Positions 46,146 to 57,372 of a DNA stretch of 64,000 nt are shown here, one piece after another; position 1 is the first letter of the stretch; each line of letters starts with the position of its first letter. The stretch is from positions 620,001 through 684,000 of the forward strand of contig NZ_BMZQ01000001.1 of assembly GCF_014652875.1 (NCBI RefSeq), given 5' to 3'. Source of the DNA: Tianweitania populi. GTDB taxonomy: Bacteria; Pseudomonadota; Alphaproteobacteria; Rhizobiales; Rhizobiaceae. Made by a program: the position numbers and the translations under genes. The notes under the pieces were generated by a model, which saw nothing but the letters and a program-made list of their open reading frames with translations, had not been told where the DNA came from and did not search any database.

Positions 46146-46592
46146 ATGACGAAGCAAGGCGCCATGTTCGGCCAGTCTTCCGGAGAGGTCCTAGACCTCG
46201 CCGCGAAGTCGGCCGCGAGCATGACCGCTGCTTCGATGCTCGGCGTGAGCATGATGACGCAGGCGATGGGCCTTTGGATGGGCTCGGTTGCGCGCTTGAT
46301 GGAACAGGCGCAGAAGCCGGCTCAGGTTGCTGAACCAGATGCCGCTGCTAAGCCTGCATCCCACGAAACTGCTGTCACAGCACCGAAGATGCCCGATGAT
46401 CTGAAGAAGATCAGCGGCATTGGTCCGAAGATGGAGCAGGTGCTCAACAAACGCGGCATTGCGACTTATGCAGATGTCGCGGCATTGAATGATGATGACG
46501 TTGCCGGCCTTGAACAAAGCCTCGGCATTGAAGACCGTATCGGTCGGGACAACTGGATCGCACAAGCCTCGCGGCTTGCGGCAGGTAACTAG
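46146..46592 (+). CDS. Helix-hairpin-helix protein between nuoF and nuoG
   Basis: A 148-residue protein six bases after nuoF. The N-terminal half contains an Ala/Met-rich segment (ASMTAASMLGVSMMTQAMGL) that could be a membrane or amphipathic helix. The C-terminal half has DDLKKISGIGPKMEQVLNKR and a second repeat (ADVAALNDDDVAGLEQSLGI), a double helix-hairpin-helix fold. Such a fold is used mostly in DNA binding, but this position in the nuo operon recurs in Rhizobiales and a role in complex I assembly or stability is possible. Not a core subunit. Confidence 0.8.
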   Translation: MTKQGAMFGQSSGEVLDLAAKSAASMTAASMLGVSMMTQAMGLWMGSVARLMEQAQKPAQVAEPDAAAKPASHETAVTAPKMPDDLKKISGIGPKMEQVLNKRGIATYADVAALNDDDVAGLEQSLGIEDRIGRDNWIAQASRLAAGN

Positions 46593-46644
46593 GTAGGATG
46601 GATCGGCGGGCACCTCGTCCACGATCCAAAGGAATTGGCAGATC

Positions 46645-48729
46645 ATGGCGAAGCTCAAGGTCGACGGGAAAGAAATAGAGGTACCCGACCACTATACGCT
46701 GCTTCAGGCAGCGGAGGAGGCGGGCGCCGAGGTGCCGCGTTTCTGTTTCCATGAGCGGTTGTCGATCGCCGGAAACTGCCGCATGTGCCTGGTCGAGGTG
46801 AAGGGCGGACCGCCCAAGCCGCAGGCCTCCTGCGCAATGGGCGTCAAGGATCTGCGCCCGGGGCCGAATGGCGAGCTGCCGGAAATGTTCACCAACACGC
46901 CGATGGTCAAGAAGGCCCGCGAAGGCGTGATGGAGTTCCTGCTCATCAACCACCCGCTGGATTGCCCGATCTGCGATCAGGGCGGCGAGTGCGATCTGCA
47001 GGACCAGGCCATGGCCTTCGGCGTCGATGCTTCGCGTTATGGCGAGAACAAGCGCGCGGTTGAAGACAAGTATATCGGCCCGCTCGTGAAGACGATCATG
47101 ACGCGCTGCATCCACTGCACGCGCTGCGTCCGCTTCACCACTGAAGTTGCCGGCATTTCCGAACTGGGTCTGATTGGCCGCGGCGAAGATGCCGAGATCA
47201 CGACCTACCTCGAACAAGCGATGACGTCCGAACTGCAGGGCAATGTCATCGATCTTTGCCCGGTCGGCGCACTGACGTCCCGTCCCTACGCCTTCCAGGC
47301 GCGTCCGTGGGAACTGTCGAAGACCGAGTCGATCGACGTCATGGATGCCGTCGGTTCCGCCATCCGCGTTGATACGCGCGGCCGCGAAGTCATGCGCATC
47401 ATGCCACGCGTCAACGACGAAGTGAATGAGGAGTGGATCTCCGACAAGACGCGCTTCGTATGGGATGGCCTGCGCACGCAGCGTCTCGACCGTCCATACA
47501 TCCGCCGCGGCGGCCGCTTGCAGCCAGCAAGCTGGGCCGAAGCCTTCGCGGTCGTGAAGACGGCGGTAGCAGGTAAGGCGGGTGAGCGCATTGGTGCGAT
47601 TGCTGGCGACTTGGCTACGGTCGAGGAGATGTACGCGCTGAAGAGCCTGATGGGTTCGCTCGGCTCAACCAACATTGATTGTCGGCAGGATGGTGCTGCG
47701 CTTGATCCCAAGCATGGCCGTGCGAGCTACATCTTCAACCCGACCATCGACGGCATTGAACAGGCCGACGCCGTTCTGATCATCGGCTCCAATCCGCGCT
47801 TCGAAGCATCGGTGCTGAATGCCCGCATTCGTAAGACCTGGCGCCAGAAGGGGATGCCGATCGGCGTTATCGGCGACATGGGCGATCTGCGTTACGACTA
47901 CGAGATGCTCGGTGCCGGAACCGACACGCTGACCCAGCTGTCGGACGGCAAGCTTGATTTCCTCGACGTGCTCAACAAGGCCGAGCGTCCGCTGATCATC
48001 GTGGGGCAGGGCGCTTTGGCGCGTGCCGATGGTGCAGCCGTCCTGTCGGCTGCGGCGAAGCTCGCTCAGTCGGTCGGCGCGGTTGCCGAAGGCTGGAACG
48101 GTTTTGCGGTGCTCCACACGGCGGCATCGCGCGTCGGCGGTCTTGATATCGGCTTTGTGCCGGGTGCTAACGGCAAGTCGGTTGCCCAGATGATGGGTGC
48201 GCTTGACGTGCTCTTCCTGCTCGGCGCCGACGAGTTGGACATGAACCAGATCGGTGCTGAGACCTTCTCCGTTTATATAGGCAGCCATGGCGATGCCGGT
48301 GCGCATCGTGCCGACGTGATCCTTCCGGGTGCGACCTATACCGAAAAGTCCGGCCTGTTCGTAAACACCGAAGGCCGTGTGCAACTGGCCAATCGCGCCG
48401 GCTTTGCGCCGGGCGAGGCCAAGGAAGACTGGGCCATCCTGCGCGCTCTGTCCGACGTACTCGGCAAGAAGCTGCCGTTTGACTCTCTGGCTCAGCTCCG
48501 CGCCAAGCTCGTGGCCGAGTTCCCGCACTTCGCGGAAGTCGATGAGATCGTACCAGCTGATCCGGCGGGCCTCGCGGCCTTGGCCGAGCTGGGTGGTTCG
48601 TTCGAGCGTGGCGCTTTCGATTCTCCGGTGAAGGACTTCTACCTCACCAACCCGATTGCCCGTGCCTCTGCTGTTATGGCCGAATGCTCTTCGCTTGCGC
48701 AGAGCGGCTTCCAGCAGGCAGCGGAATAA
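46645..48729 (+). CDS. nuoG: NADH-quinone oxidoreductase subunit G
   Basis: The 75-kDa subunit, 694 residues. The N-terminal 2Fe-2S domain has [15 protein letters not shown], followed by the His/Cys cluster ([12 protein letters not shown]) and a two-4Fe-4S region with [10 protein letters not shown] and CPVGAL. The C-terminal molybdopterin-oxidoreductase-like domain (from about 220) is present but has no catalytic role in complex I. It starts 53 bases after the helix-hairpin-helix gene. Confidence 0.97.
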   Translation: MAKLKVDGKEIEVPDHYTLLQAAEEAGAEVPRFCFHERLSIAGNCRMCLVEVKGGPPKPQASCAMGVKDLRPGPNGELPEMFTNTPMVKKAREGVMEFLLINHPLDCPICDQGGECDLQDQAMAFGVDASRYGENKRAVEDKYIGPLVKTIMTRCIHCTRCVRFTTEVAGISELGLIGRGEDAEITTYLEQAMTSELQGNVIDLCPVGALTSRPYAFQARPWELSKTESIDVMDAVGSAIRVDTRGREVMRIMPRVNDEVNEEWISDKTRFVWDGLRTQRLDRPYIRRGGRLQPASWAEAFAVVKTAVAGKAGERIGAIAGDLATVEEMYALKSLMGSLGSTNIDCRQDGAALDPKHGRASYIFNPTIDGIEQADAVLIIGSNPRFEASVLNARIRKTWRQKGMPIGVIGDMGDLRYDYEMLGAGTDTLTQLSDGKLDFLDVLNKAERPLIIVGQGALARADGAAVLSAAAKLAQSVGAVAEGWNGFAVLHTAASRVGGLDIGFVPGANGKSVAQMMGALDVLFLLGADELDMNQIGAETFSVYIGSHGDAGAHRADVILPGATYTEKSGLFVNTEGRVQLANRAGFAPGEAKEDWAILRALSDVLGKKLPFDSLAQLRAKLVAEFPHFAEVDEIVPADPAGLAALAELGGSFERGAFDSPVKDFYLTNPIARASAVMAECSSLAQSGFQQAAE

Positions 48730-48732
48730 GAG

Positions 48733-49785
48733 ATGGCGATGGAAACTTCCTTCTTCTGGGTCTATGTCTGGCCGCCGCTTCTCATCCTGATCCAGTCGCT
48801 GGTTCTGGTGGTGATCCTGCTCGTCGGCGTCGCTTACCTGCTTTATGCCGACCGCAAGATCTGGGCTGCCGTTCAGCTGCGCCGCGGACCGAACGTCGTC
48901 GGCCCCTGGGGTACGCTTCAAGCATTCGCCGACCTGTTGAAGTTCGTCTTCAAGGAGCCGGTTATCCCGTCCGGCGCCAACAAGGCGGTGTTCCTCCTTG
49001 CCCCTATGGTATCTGCCGTCCTTGCGATTGCGGCCTGGGCCGTGATCCCGGTCAATGAGGGTTGGGCTGTCGCCAGCATCAATGTCGGCGTGCTCTATAT
49101 CTTCGCGATCACCTCGCTCGAAGTCTACGGCGTGATCATGGGCGGCTGGGCGTCAAACTCAAAGTACCCATTCCTCGGCGCGTTGCGTTCTGCAGCACAG
49201 ATGGTGTCTTACGAAGTCTCGATCGGCTTCGTGATCGTCACCGTTCTTCTGACTGTCGGTTCGCTGAACCTGACGGACATAGTTCTGTCGCAGCATACCG
49301 GGCTCGGCACGATGCTGGGACTGCCAAACACGTTCCTTGACTGGAACTGGTTGGCGCTGTTCCCGATGTTCATCATCTTCTTCATCTCGGCACTGGCCGA
49401 AACGAACCGGCCGCCCTTCGATCTCGTTGAGGCTGAGTCGGAACTCGTCGCCGGTCACATGATCGAATATTCGTCAACGCCGTTCCTGCTGTTCTTCCTG
49501 GGCGAGTATGTCGCCATCGTTTTGATGTGCGCGCTCACCACCATCCTCTTCCTTGGTGGATGGCTGCCGCCCTTCGACTTCGCGCCCTTTACCTGGGTGC
49601 CGGGTGTGATCTGGTTCGTGCTGAAGCTCTGCTTTGTCTTCTTCATGTTCGCTATGGTGAAGGCCTTCGTTCCTCGCTATCGCTATGACCAGCTGATGCG
49701 CCTTGGTTGGAAGATCTTCCTGCCAATTTCACTGGCAATGGTCGTGATTACGGCGGCCTTCCTCAAGATCACGGGGCTTGCGTGA
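48733..49785 (+). CDS. nuoH: NADH-quinone oxidoreductase subunit H
   Basis: A membrane subunit at the junction of the two arms, 350 residues with eight helices. Conserved acidic loop sequence [20 protein letters not shown] and [11 protein letters not shown] place it securely. It starts three bases after nuoG. Confidence 0.97.
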   Translation: MAMETSFFWVYVWPPLLILIQSLVLVVILLVGVAYLLYADRKIWAAVQLRRGPNVVGPWGTLQAFADLLKFVFKEPVIPSGANKAVFLLAPMVSAVLAIAAWAVIPVNEGWAVASINVGVLYIFAITSLEVYGVIMGGWASNSKYPFLGALRSAAQMVSYEVSIGFVIVTVLLTVGSLNLTDIVLSQHTGLGTMLGLPNTFLDWNWLALFPMFIIFFISALAETNRPPFDLVEAESELVAGHMIEYSSTPFLLFFLGEYVAIVLMCALTTILFLGGWLPPFDFAPFTWVPGVIWFVLKLCFVFFMFAMVKAFVPRYRYDQLMRLGWKIFLPISLAMVVITAAFLKITGLA

Positions 49786-49976
49786 TGTCGCTGCCGATGA
49801 TCGGCGCTCTGGTAGGCCTTATGATCGCGGTCGGTTTTGCCGCGTTCAGCTTTGCCCTCAGCCGTCGCGTCGATCTGGATGAAACACGCAAGGCATTGCA
49901 CGTAAGTGCCTTGATCCAATTGATTGTTCTTCCTGTTGCGGGCTGGTTCGTTGCGCCTGCCTTGTTTGGAGACTGA
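49785..49976 (+). CDS. Small two-helix membrane protein between nuoH and nuoI
   Basis: A 63-residue protein starting on the last base of the nuoH stop (TGATG) and ending at the nuoI start (TGATGATG). It has two hydrophobic helices ([20 protein letters not shown] and [20 protein letters not shown]) joined by a charged loop ([13 protein letters not shown]). The tight coupling and hydrophobic pattern argue that it is translated. It is not one of the 14 core subunits. It could be a bacterial supernumerary subunit or an assembly factor (inference). Confidence 0.75.
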   Translation: MSLPMIGALVGLMIAVGFAAFSFALSRRVDLDETRKALHVSALIQLIVLPVAGWFVAPALFGD

Positions 49977-49978
49977 TG

Positions 49979-50470
49979 ATGTCCGCCTTGGCCCAGGCCG
50001 CAAAGTCTCTGCTGTTGATCGAATTCGTAAAGGCATTCGGCCTTTCGATGCGGCAGTTCTTTGCACCCAAGCACACGATCAACTACCCGCACGAAAAAGG
50101 GCCTGTCAGCCCGCGCTTCCGTGGCGAGCATGCTCTGCGTCGTTATCCAAACGGCGAAGAACGCTGCATTGCCTGCAAGCTGTGCGAAGCGATTTGCCCG
50201 GCGCAGGCCATTACGATCGAGGCCGGCCCGCGCCGCAACGATGGCACGCGCCGCACCGTGCGCTACGACATCGACATGGTGAAGTGCATCTATTGCGGTT
50301 TCTGCCAGGAAGCCTGCCCGGTGGATGCTATCGTGGAAGGCCCGAACTTTGAGTTCGCCACCGAAACCCGCGAAGAGCTTTACTACGACAAGGACAAGCT
50401 GCTGGCGAACGGCGACCGCTGGGAGCGCGAGCTTGCGCGCAACATCCAGCTGGACGCGCCGTATCGCTGA
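49979..50470 (+). CDS. nuoI: NADH-quinone oxidoreductase subunit I
   Basis: A 163-residue ferredoxin-like subunit with two 4Fe-4S motifs ([16 protein letters not shown] and [16 protein letters not shown]) carrying clusters N6a and N6b. Two adjacent ATGs (49976 and 49979) can start it; the second is listed. It follows the small membrane gene directly. Confidence 0.96.
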   Translation: MSALAQAAKSLLLIEFVKAFGLSMRQFFAPKHTINYPHEKGPVSPRFRGEHALRRYPNGEERCIACKLCEAICPAQAITIEAGPRRNDGTRRTVRYDIDMVKCIYCGFCQEACPVDAIVEGPNFEFATETREELYYDKDKLLANGDRWERELARNIQLDAPYR

Positions 50471-50476
50471 TATCGA

Positions 50477-50501
50477 GTGAAGACGCAGGTCGCGTCTTCA
50501 C
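50477..50501. other. Perfect 10-bp hairpin in nuoI-nuoJ gap
   Basis: GTGAAGACGC, loop AGGTC, GCGTCTTCAC: a perfect inverted repeat just after nuoI. No T-run follows, so it is not a typical intrinsic terminator. A 3' stabilising or processing stem-loop is more likely. A second stem (CCGCGA...TCGCGG) and GTGTT-TCAAG-AACAC lie in the same 168-base gap. Confidence 0.6.
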
Positions 50502-50638
50502 AGCCTGGAATAGCCAAACCGCGATTGTTTCTTTCCCTTTCGCGGAACGCAAATTAAGAGGAGTTGGCATCCGCCCGAGGGGGTAGGTTGCCTGCAAGTC
50601 GTGTTTCAAGAACACGGCGCCGAGAACCGAGGATACCC

Positions 50639-51259
50639 ATGCTGACCGGTATAGAGGCGGCCTTTTTCTATCTTTTCGCGTTCGTCGCCGTGGCGTCTGC
50701 CTTCATGGTGATCGCGGCGAAGAATCCCGTTCATTCGGTTCTTTTCCTGATCCTCACCTTCTTCAACGCGGCCGGCCTCTTCCTTCTGACGGGCGCCGAG
50801 TTCCTGGCGATGATTCTGCTGGTCGTTTATGTCGGCGCAGTGGCGGTGCTCTTCCTGTTCGTCGTGATGATGCTCGATGTCGACTTCGCAGCGCTGAAGA
50901 GCGGATCTCTGCAATATGCGCCGATCGGTGCACTGGTCGGGATTGTGCTGGCGGCAGAGTTGATCGTCGTTGCGGGTGGTTACGCCTTCGCGCCCGAACT
51001 GGCCGCGAACGCCACGATGCCGACGCCGGATCTGGCTGTACGCAGCAACACGGCCGCATTGGGTGACATCCTTTACACGCACTACGTCCACTACTTCCAA
51101 ATCGCCGGCTTGATCCTGCTGGTTGCGATGATCGGCGCGATTGTTCTCACGCTGCGCCACAAGCCGAATGTGCGCCGCCAGTCGGTCGCGGCTCAGGTGG
51201 CGCGCACGCCGGCAACCGCGATTGAGATCAAGAAGGTCGAGACGGGTAAGGGTATCTGA
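50639..51259 (+). CDS. nuoJ: NADH-quinone oxidoreductase subunit J
   Basis: A 206-residue membrane subunit with five helices. The conserved region around [26 protein letters not shown], with the pi-bulge helix typical of NuoJ, is complete. I choose the ATG at 50639, preceded by GAGGA; the frame is open to 50564. The 168-base gap before it is the largest inside the operon. Confidence 0.96.
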   Translation: MLTGIEAAFFYLFAFVAVASAFMVIAAKNPVHSVLFLILTFFNAAGLFLLTGAEFLAMILLVVYVGAVAVLFLFVVMMLDVDFAALKSGSLQYAPIGALVGIVLAAELIVVAGGYAFAPELAANATMPTPDLAVRSNTAALGDILYTHYVHYFQIAGLILLVAMIGAIVLTLRHKPNVRRQSVAAQVARTPATAIEIKKVETGKGI

Positions 51260-51261
51260 TC

Positions 51262-51570
51262 ATGCAAGTAGGCATTTCCCACTTCCTGACCGTTTCAGCC
51301 GTTCTGTTCACGCTGGGCGTGTTCGGCATCTTTTTGAACCGCAAGAACATCATCGTCATCCTGATGTCGGTCGAGCTGATCCTGCTTGCCGTCAACCTGA
51401 ACTTCGTCGCCTTTTCGAGTGTGCTGGGCGATCTGGTGGGCCAGGTGTTCGCGCTGTTCGTCCTGACGGTGGCGGCGGCTGAAGCGGCCATCGGTCTTGC
51501 GATCCTTGTGGTCTTCTATCGCAATCGCGGCTCCATCGCGGTTGAAGACGTTAATGCGATGAGGGGCTGA
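51262..51570 (+). CDS. nuoK: NADH-quinone oxidoreductase subunit K
   Basis: A 102-residue, three-helix membrane subunit. The two buried glutamates sit in [20 protein letters not shown] and [16 protein letters not shown], as needed for proton transfer. Two bases separate it from nuoJ. Confidence 0.97.
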   Translation: MQVGISHFLTVSAVLFTLGVFGIFLNRKNIIVILMSVELILLAVNLNFVAFSSVLGDLVGQVFALFVLTVAAAEAAIGLAILVVFYRNRGSIAVEDVNAMRG

Positions 51571-51580
51571 CGGCAGCGCC

Positions 51581-53569
51581 ATGTATCAGGCCATTGTTTT
51601 TCTCCCACTCCTCGGCTTTCTGATTGCCGGCCTTTTCGGTCGGTCCATCGGTGCGAAGGCGTCTGAGTACGTCACGTCCGGCTTCCTGGTCGTGTCGGCT
51701 GTGTTGTCGTGGATTGCCTTCTTCACGGTTGCACTTGGCCATGTCGAAGCCTTCACTGTTCCGGTGCTGCGCTTCATCCAGGCGGGCGGCATCGACGTGT
51801 CCTGGGCGCTGCGCATCGACACGCTGACCGCCGTCATGCTGATCGTGGTGAACACCGTTTCCGCTTTGGTGCACATCTATTCGATCGGCTACATGCACCA
51901 CGATCCGCATCGGCCACGCTTCTTCGCCTATTTGTCGCTCTTCACCTTCGCCATGCTGATGCTGGTAACGTCGGACAATCTGATCCAGATGTTCTTTGGC
52001 TGGGAAGGCGTCGGCTTGGCATCGTACCTGCTGATCGGCTTCTGGTATAAGAAGCCTTCCGCCAGTGCTGCAGCCATGAAGGCCTTCATCGTCAACCGCG
52101 TCGGCGACTTTGGTTTCGCACTCGGTATCTTCGGCGTGTTCGTTCTGTTCGGTTCGGTGAACTTCGACACGATCTTCGCCAATGCCGCGACGTTCATCCC
52201 TGCTGAAGGTGCTGCACCGGAAGGGCAGGTCGCTTTGACCTTCCTCGGTTACGCGCTGAACAATCAGGCCGCGCTGACGATCGTCTGCTTGCTGCTCTTC
52301 ATGGGCGCGATGGGTAAGTCCGCGCAGGTGCCGCTGCACACCTGGCTGCCGGACGCCATGGAAGGACCGACGCCTGTGTCGGCACTGATTCATGCCGCGA
52401 CGATGGTGACCGCCGGCGTGTTCATGCTGGCGCGCTTGTCGCCGATCTTCGAACACAGCGCGACAGCCCTGACCGTCGTGACTTTCATTGGCGCGACCAC
52501 GGCAATCTTTGCCGCGACGGTCGGCTTGGTCCAAAACGACATCAAGCGCGTGATCGCTTACTCGACTTGCTCGCAGCTCGGCTACATGTTCGTGGCTCTC
52601 GGCACTGGCTTTTATGGTGCTGCCGTCTTCCACCTCTTCACGCATGCCTTCTTCAAGGCGCTGTTGTTCCTGGGTTCGGGCTCGGTGATCCACGCCGTGT
52701 CGGACGAGCAAGACATGCGCCGAATGGGCGGCCTGCGTAAGCTGATCCCGACCACCTACTGGATGATGGTGATCGGCACGATCGCGCTTACTGGCGTCGG
52801 CATCCCGACCACGATGATCGGTACGGCCGGCTTCTTCTCGAAGGACGCGATCATCGAAGGTTCGTTCGCCGCCCATAATCCGGTGACGGGCTATGCCTTT
52901 ATCATGCTGGTTATCGCAGCTGTGTTCACCAGCTTCTATTCCTGGCGTTTGATTTTCATGACCTTCCACGGCAAGCCGCGCGCTTCGGCCGATGTGATGC
53001 ACCATGTGCATGAATCGCCGCCAGTCATGCTCGTGCCACTATTCATCCTGGCTGTTGGTGCCTTGCTCGCCGGTGTGCTGTTCGAAGGCTACTTCGTTGG
53101 CCACGAGTATAATGAATTCTGGAAGGGCGCTTTGTTCACCCTGCCTGAAAACGAGATCCTCGAGCACTTCCACCATGTGCCGCTGTGGGTGAAGCTGTCG
53201 CCGTTCATTGCGATGATCGTCGGCTTCCTGCTGGCCTACCAGTTCTACATCCGCTCGCCGGAAACGCCGAAGCGCTTGGCTGCTCAGCATCATGGTCTGT
53301 ACCAGTTCCTGCTCAACAAGTGGTACTTCGACGAGCTCTACGATTTCCTGTTCGTGCGCCCGGCCATGCGGATCGGTCGCTTCCTGTGGAAGCAGGGTGA
53401 TGGCCGCGTCATTGATGGTCTTGGACCGGATGGCATTGCTGCACGGGTCACCGATGTCACCCGCGGCGTGGTGCGTCTGCAGACCGGCTACCTCTATCAC
53501 TATGCCTTTGTAATGCTGATCGGCATCGCCGCGCTGGTCACCTGGATGATGCTGGGGAACAGCTTCTAA
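51581..53569 (+). CDS. nuoL: NADH-quinone oxidoreductase subunit L
   Basis: The largest antiporter-like proton-pumping subunit, 662 residues, with about 16 helices including the long lateral helix near the C-terminus. Family motifs: [51 protein letters not shown], and [10 protein letters not shown]. Its stop shares a base with the nuoM start (TAATG). Confidence 0.97.
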   Translation: MYQAIVFLPLLGFLIAGLFGRSIGAKASEYVTSGFLVVSAVLSWIAFFTVALGHVEAFTVPVLRFIQAGGIDVSWALRIDTLTAVMLIVVNTVSALVHIYSIGYMHHDPHRPRFFAYLSLFTFAMLMLVTSDNLIQMFFGWEGVGLASYLLIGFWYKKPSASAAAMKAFIVNRVGDFGFALGIFGVFVLFGSVNFDTIFANAATFIPAEGAAPEGQVALTFLGYALNNQAALTIVCLLLFMGAMGKSAQVPLHTWLPDAMEGPTPVSALIHAATMVTAGVFMLARLSPIFEHSATALTVVTFIGATTAIFAATVGLVQNDIKRVIAYSTCSQLGYMFVALGTGFYGAAVFHLFTHAFFKALLFLGSGSVIHAVSDEQDMRRMGGLRKLIPTTYWMMVIGTIALTGVGIPTTMIGTAGFFSKDAIIEGSFAAHNPVTGYAFIMLVIAAVFTSFYSWRLIFMTFHGKPRASADVMHHVHESPPVMLVPLFILAVGALLAGVLFEGYFVGHEYNEFWKGALFTLPENEILEHFHHVPLWVKLSPFIAMIVGFLLAYQFYIRSPETPKRLAAQHHGLYQFLLNKWYFDELYDFLFVRPAMRIGRFLWKQGDGRVIDGLGPDGIAARVTDVTRGVVRLQTGYLYHYAFVMLIGIAALVTWMMLGNSF

Positions 53570-55077
53570 TGACTGACTGGCCAATCCTTTCGACGGTCAC
53601 GTTCCTCCCGCTCGTTGGCGCGTTCCTGATCTTCCTGATCCGTGACGACGGTGCGAGCGCACGACGCAACATCCGCAACGTCGCCCTGCTGACGACGGTG
53701 TTCACCTTCGTCCTGTCGCTTCTGATCTGGATCGGCTTCGACAACAGCCAAGCCGGCTTCCAGATGGTGGAAAAGACGGACTGGCTGGACTCCGGCATTT
53801 CCTACCACATGGGCATCGACGGCATTTCCATGCTGTTCGTGATCCTGACGACCTTCCTGATGCCCCTCTGCATTGCAGCCAGTTGGGTGTCGGTGGAGAA
53901 GCGCGTCAAGGAATACATGATCGCGTTTCTGATCCTGGAAACGATGGTCATCGGCGTGTTCTGCGCGCTCGATATCGTGTTGTTCTACGTGTTCTTCGAA
54001 GCAAGCCTGATCCCGATGTTCATCATCATCGGTGTTTGGGGCGGCAAGCGCCGCGTCTATGCGAGCTTCAAGTTCTTCCTGTATACGCTGCTCGGCTCGG
54101 TGCTGATGCTGCTGGCCGTGATGGCCATGTTCTGGCAGGCGGGCACGACGGACATCCCGACGCTGATGACGCATGACTTCCCCGAGAGCATGCAGTATTG
54201 GCTATGGATTGCCTTCTTCGCGTCTTTCGCAGTGAAGATGCCGATGTGGCCGGTTCATACCTGGTTGCCAGATGCGCACGTCGAAGCGCCAACTGCCGGA
54301 TCCGTGCTGCTGGCAGGCATCCTGCTGAAGATGGGCGGCTATGGCTTTCTGCGCTTCTCCTTGCCGATGTTCCCGGACGCGTCCGACTACTTCGCGCCGT
54401 TCGTCTTCACGCTCTCGGTCGTAGCGATCATCTACACCTCGCTGGTCGCTTTGATGCAGGAGGACATGAAGAAGCTGATCGCTTATTCGTCGGTGGCTCA
54501 CATGGGCTTTGTGACGATGGGCATCTTCGCAATGAACGCCGAGGGTGTGCAGGGCGCGATCTTCCAGATGCTGTCTCACGGCCTCGTCTCGGGCGCGCTC
54601 TTCCTGTGCGTAGGCGTGGTTTACGACCGTCTGCATACCCGCGAAATCTCGGCCTATGGCGGTCTGGTTCACAACATGCCGAACTATGCCGTCGTGTTCC
54701 TGATCTTCACCATGGGCAATGTGGGCCTGCCGGGCACCAGCGGCTTCGTCGGTGAGTTCCTGACCATGATGGGTGCCTTCCGCGCCAACACCTGGGTTGC
54801 CTTCTTCGCGGCAAGCGGCGTCATCCTCTCGGCCGCTTACGCGCTCTGGCTCTATCGCCGCATCATCTTCGGCGCTTTGACCAAGGAAAGCCTGAAGTCG
54901 ATGCTGGACCTGTCGACGCGCGAAAAGGCCGTGATCTATCCTTTGGTGGTGCTCACCATCTTCTTCGGCGTATATCCGGCTCCGGTCTTCGACGTGACGA
55001 CGGCTTCGGTGGATGCGTTGATCTCTCATATTTCCCAGGCGACGGGCGCGGCTGATACCGCCTCGCTCGCGAAGTAA
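53569..55077 (+). CDS. nuoM: NADH-quinone oxidoreductase subunit M
   Basis: A second antiporter-like pump, 502 residues, about 14 helices. Seen are [38 protein letters not shown] (with channel lysine and glutamate) and [13 protein letters not shown]. Confidence 0.97.
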   Translation: MTDWPILSTVTFLPLVGAFLIFLIRDDGASARRNIRNVALLTTVFTFVLSLLIWIGFDNSQAGFQMVEKTDWLDSGISYHMGIDGISMLFVILTTFLMPLCIAASWVSVEKRVKEYMIAFLILETMVIGVFCALDIVLFYVFFEASLIPMFIIIGVWGGKRRVYASFKFFLYTLLGSVLMLLAVMAMFWQAGTTDIPTLMTHDFPESMQYWLWIAFFASFAVKMPMWPVHTWLPDAHVEAPTAGSVLLAGILLKMGGYGFLRFSLPMFPDASDYFAPFVFTLSVVAIIYTSLVALMQEDMKKLIAYSSVAHMGFVTMGIFAMNAEGVQGAIFQMLSHGLVSGALFLCVGVVYDRLHTREISAYGGLVHNMPNYAVVFLIFTMGNVGLPGTSGFVGEFLTMMGAFRANTWVAFFAASGVILSAAYALWLYRRIIFGALTKESLKSMLDLSTREKAVIYPLVVLTIFFGVYPAPVFDVTTASVDALISHISQATGAADTASLAK

Positions 55078-55091
55078 GGACGTCCGCAGCA

Positions 55092-56531
55092 ATGACTACG
55101 GCTCTTTCCACAAGCCTTTCGCTGCTTGGCCCGGAACTGATCCTCGCCGGTGGCGGGGTGCTGCTGCTGATGATCGGGGTATTCAGCGGAGAACGGCGAG
55201 CCAATCGGCTCGTGACCGGTCTGAGCGTCGCCGTTCTGGTAGCTGCACTGCTGTGGATGTGGTTCTTCGGGCGTGATGGCGTTGCCTTCGGCGGTGCCAT
55301 CGTTCAGGACGCGTTCAGTCGCTTCATGAAGAGCCTGGCACTGATCGGTTCGGCGGTGACGCTGTTCATGTCGGTTGGCTTTGCCAAGGACGAGCGCTTC
55401 GACAAGTTCGAATTCCCCGTGCTGATCGTGTTGTGCACGCTCGGCATGATGCTGATGATCACCGCCAACGACATGCTTGGCCTTTATCTCGGCCTCGAGC
55501 TGCAATCCCTGGCGATCTATGTTCTGGCCGCTTTCAACCGCGACAGCCTGCGTTCCACGGAAGCCGGCCTGAAGTACTTCGTGCTGGGTGCGCTTTCCTC
55601 CGGCATGCTGCTTTACGGCATTTCGCTGGTCTACGGTTACACCGGCCACACCGGCTTCAATGAGATCGCCGCAGCTCTAACCGGTTCTGAGCGCCAGCTT
55701 GGCCTGGTCTTCGGCCTGGTCTTCGTTCTCGCCGGTCTCGCGTTCAAAATTTCCGCCGTGCCGTTCCATATGTGGACGCCGGACGTCTATGAAGGCGCGC
55801 CGACGCCGATCACAGCCTTCATGGCAGCAGGCCCGAAAATGGCCGCAATGGCGCTGACCGTTCGAGTGACAATGGAAGCCTTCGCTCCGATAGCGCCGGA
55901 TTGGCAGCAGATCATCGTCTTCATCTCGATTGCCTCCATGCTGCTCGGCTCGTTCGCAGCCATCGGCCAGCGCAACATCAAGCGCCTCATGGCCTATTCC
56001 TCGATCGGCCACATGGGCTTCGCGCTTGTCGGTCTGGCTGCAAATTCCGAGACGGGTGTCCGCGGCGTCGTGCTCTACATGACGATCTACCTCGCCATGA
56101 CCCTCGGCACCTTCGCCGTCATCCTGGCGATGCGCCGCAAGCAAGGCAATGTCGAGAATATCGACGATCTGGCAGGCCTGTCGACCACCCACCCGCTGAT
56201 GGCGCTGGTGCTCACCATCATGATGTTCTCCTTGGCCGGTATCCCGCCGCTCGCCGGCTTTTGGGCCAAGTGGTACGTCTTCCTGGCGGCCATCAACTCG
56301 GGTCTTTACGCTCTATCGGTGATCGGCGTTCTGGCTTCGGTGGTAGGTGCCTATTACTACCTGCGCCTCATCAAGATCATGTGGTTCGATGAGCCTGTGG
56401 GCAGCTTCGTGCCGGTTGCCGGGGAGTTGCGTCTAGTTCTAGGCGTATCGGCTGCCTTTACGCTGCTTTACGTGTTGATCGGCGGTCCACTCGGCAACAT
56501 GGCGCAGGCCGCAGCCAAGTCCTTCTTCTAA
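55092..56531 (+). CDS. nuoN: NADH-quinone oxidoreductase subunit N
   Basis: The third antiporter-like pump, 479 residues. [42 protein letters not shown] and [12 protein letters not shown] are diagnostic. It is the last core subunit gene; birA begins three bases later and is likely read from the same mRNA. Confidence 0.97.
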   Translation: MTTALSTSLSLLGPELILAGGGVLLLMIGVFSGERRANRLVTGLSVAVLVAALLWMWFFGRDGVAFGGAIVQDAFSRFMKSLALIGSAVTLFMSVGFAKDERFDKFEFPVLIVLCTLGMMLMITANDMLGLYLGLELQSLAIYVLAAFNRDSLRSTEAGLKYFVLGALSSGMLLYGISLVYGYTGHTGFNEIAAALTGSERQLGLVFGLVFVLAGLAFKISAVPFHMWTPDVYEGAPTPITAFMAAGPKMAAMALTVRVTMEAFAPIAPDWQQIIVFISIASMLLGSFAAIGQRNIKRLMAYSSIGHMGFALVGLAANSETGVRGVVLYMTIYLAMTLGTFAVILAMRRKQGNVENIDDLAGLSTTHPLMALVLTIMMFSLAGIPPLAGFWAKWYVFLAAINSGLYALSVIGVLASVVGAYYYLRLIKIMWFDEPVGSFVPVAGELRLVLGVSAAFTLLYVLIGGPLGNMAQAAAKSFF

Positions 56532-56534
56532 GGG

Positions 56535-57362
56535 ATGGTGTTTCAACTCGCGCCGGAGGCATTGAAGCAGGGGTATAGCGTGGAAGGCCATCACACGGTC
56601 GGGTCCACGAACGCCCTTGCGCTGGAGCGTGCGACGGATGGTGACGCAGGAAATCTCTGGATCTGCGCACTCAAGCAGGAGAGTGGTCGTGGTCGCCGCG
56701 GCCGCGCCTGGGAAACGCCGGTCGGGAATCTAGCCGCGACGCTCCTGATCGTAGGCAGCCATGATCCCAAACGCGCCGCGACGCTCGGCTTTGTTGCCGG
56801 CCTGTCGCTATCTGATGCCCTGCAAGCAGCCATACCCGGCGCCAGTCTGTCAGTCGCTGCTGATGCTGGTGGAACGAAGGACGGCAGCCGCTTCGCCTTA
56901 AAGTGGCCGAACGATGTTTTAGCCGACGGCGCCAAGTTGGCCGGCGTCCTGCTCGAATCGACCTTTCTGCCAAACGGCCGCTTTGCCGTCGCGGTAGGTA
57001 TCGGCGTCAATGTCGTCGCTCATCCGAGCGACCTACCTTATCCCGCAACATCGCTGCAGGCATTGGGCTCCGATCTGTCCGCTGAAACCCTGTTCACGTC
57101 ATTAAGTGGCGCATGGGCGAGCAATGTCTCGCTGTGGGACGAGGGTCGAGGCTTGTCCGCCATCCGCGATCGCTGGCTGGAACGCGCGGCTGGCCTAGGC
57201 GGCGATGTGGCTGTGCGGCTTGACGGCGCGGTTCTGCGCGGCACATTCGAGACGATCGATGAGGATTGCCGCTTCGTAATCCGTCTGAACGACGGCAGCC
57301 TGACGCAAATTGCGGCGGGTGACGTACATTTCGGGGCTGTCGCTTCGGCGTCCGCTTCATAA
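56535..57362 (+). CDS. birA: Biotin-[acetyl-CoA-carboxylase] ligase
   Basis: It activates biotin with ATP and attaches it to carrier-protein lysines. The 275-residue protein has STNALALE, the biotinyl-AMP loop QESGRGRRGRAWETP, LKWPNDVL and VAVGIGVNV. There is no N-terminal DNA-binding domain, so it is the monofunctional type and does not repress biotin genes. A small C-terminal SH3-like domain is present. It follows nuoN at three bases, the usual alphaproteobacterial order. Confidence 0.96.
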   Translation: MVFQLAPEALKQGYSVEGHHTVGSTNALALERATDGDAGNLWICALKQESGRGRRGRAWETPVGNLAATLLIVGSHDPKRAATLGFVAGLSLSDALQAAIPGASLSVAADAGGTKDGSRFALKWPNDVLADGAKLAGVLLESTFLPNGRFAVAVGIGVNVVAHPSDLPYPATSLQALGSDLSAETLFTSLSGAWASNVSLWDEGRGLSAIRDRWLERAAGLGGDVAVRLDGAVLRGTFETIDEDCRFVIRLNDGSLTQIAAGDVHFGAVASASAS

Positions 57363-57372
57363 AGGATAGACA

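Noticed and set aside
50477-50501. Intrinsic terminator ending the first half of the nuo operon
   Set aside because: No T-run follows the hairpin on the plus strand, and the nuo genes continue in the same order.
51551-53011. 486-residue minus-strand frame over nuoL
   Set aside because: Complement of nuoL with His/Arg/Glu-rich, domain-free translation.
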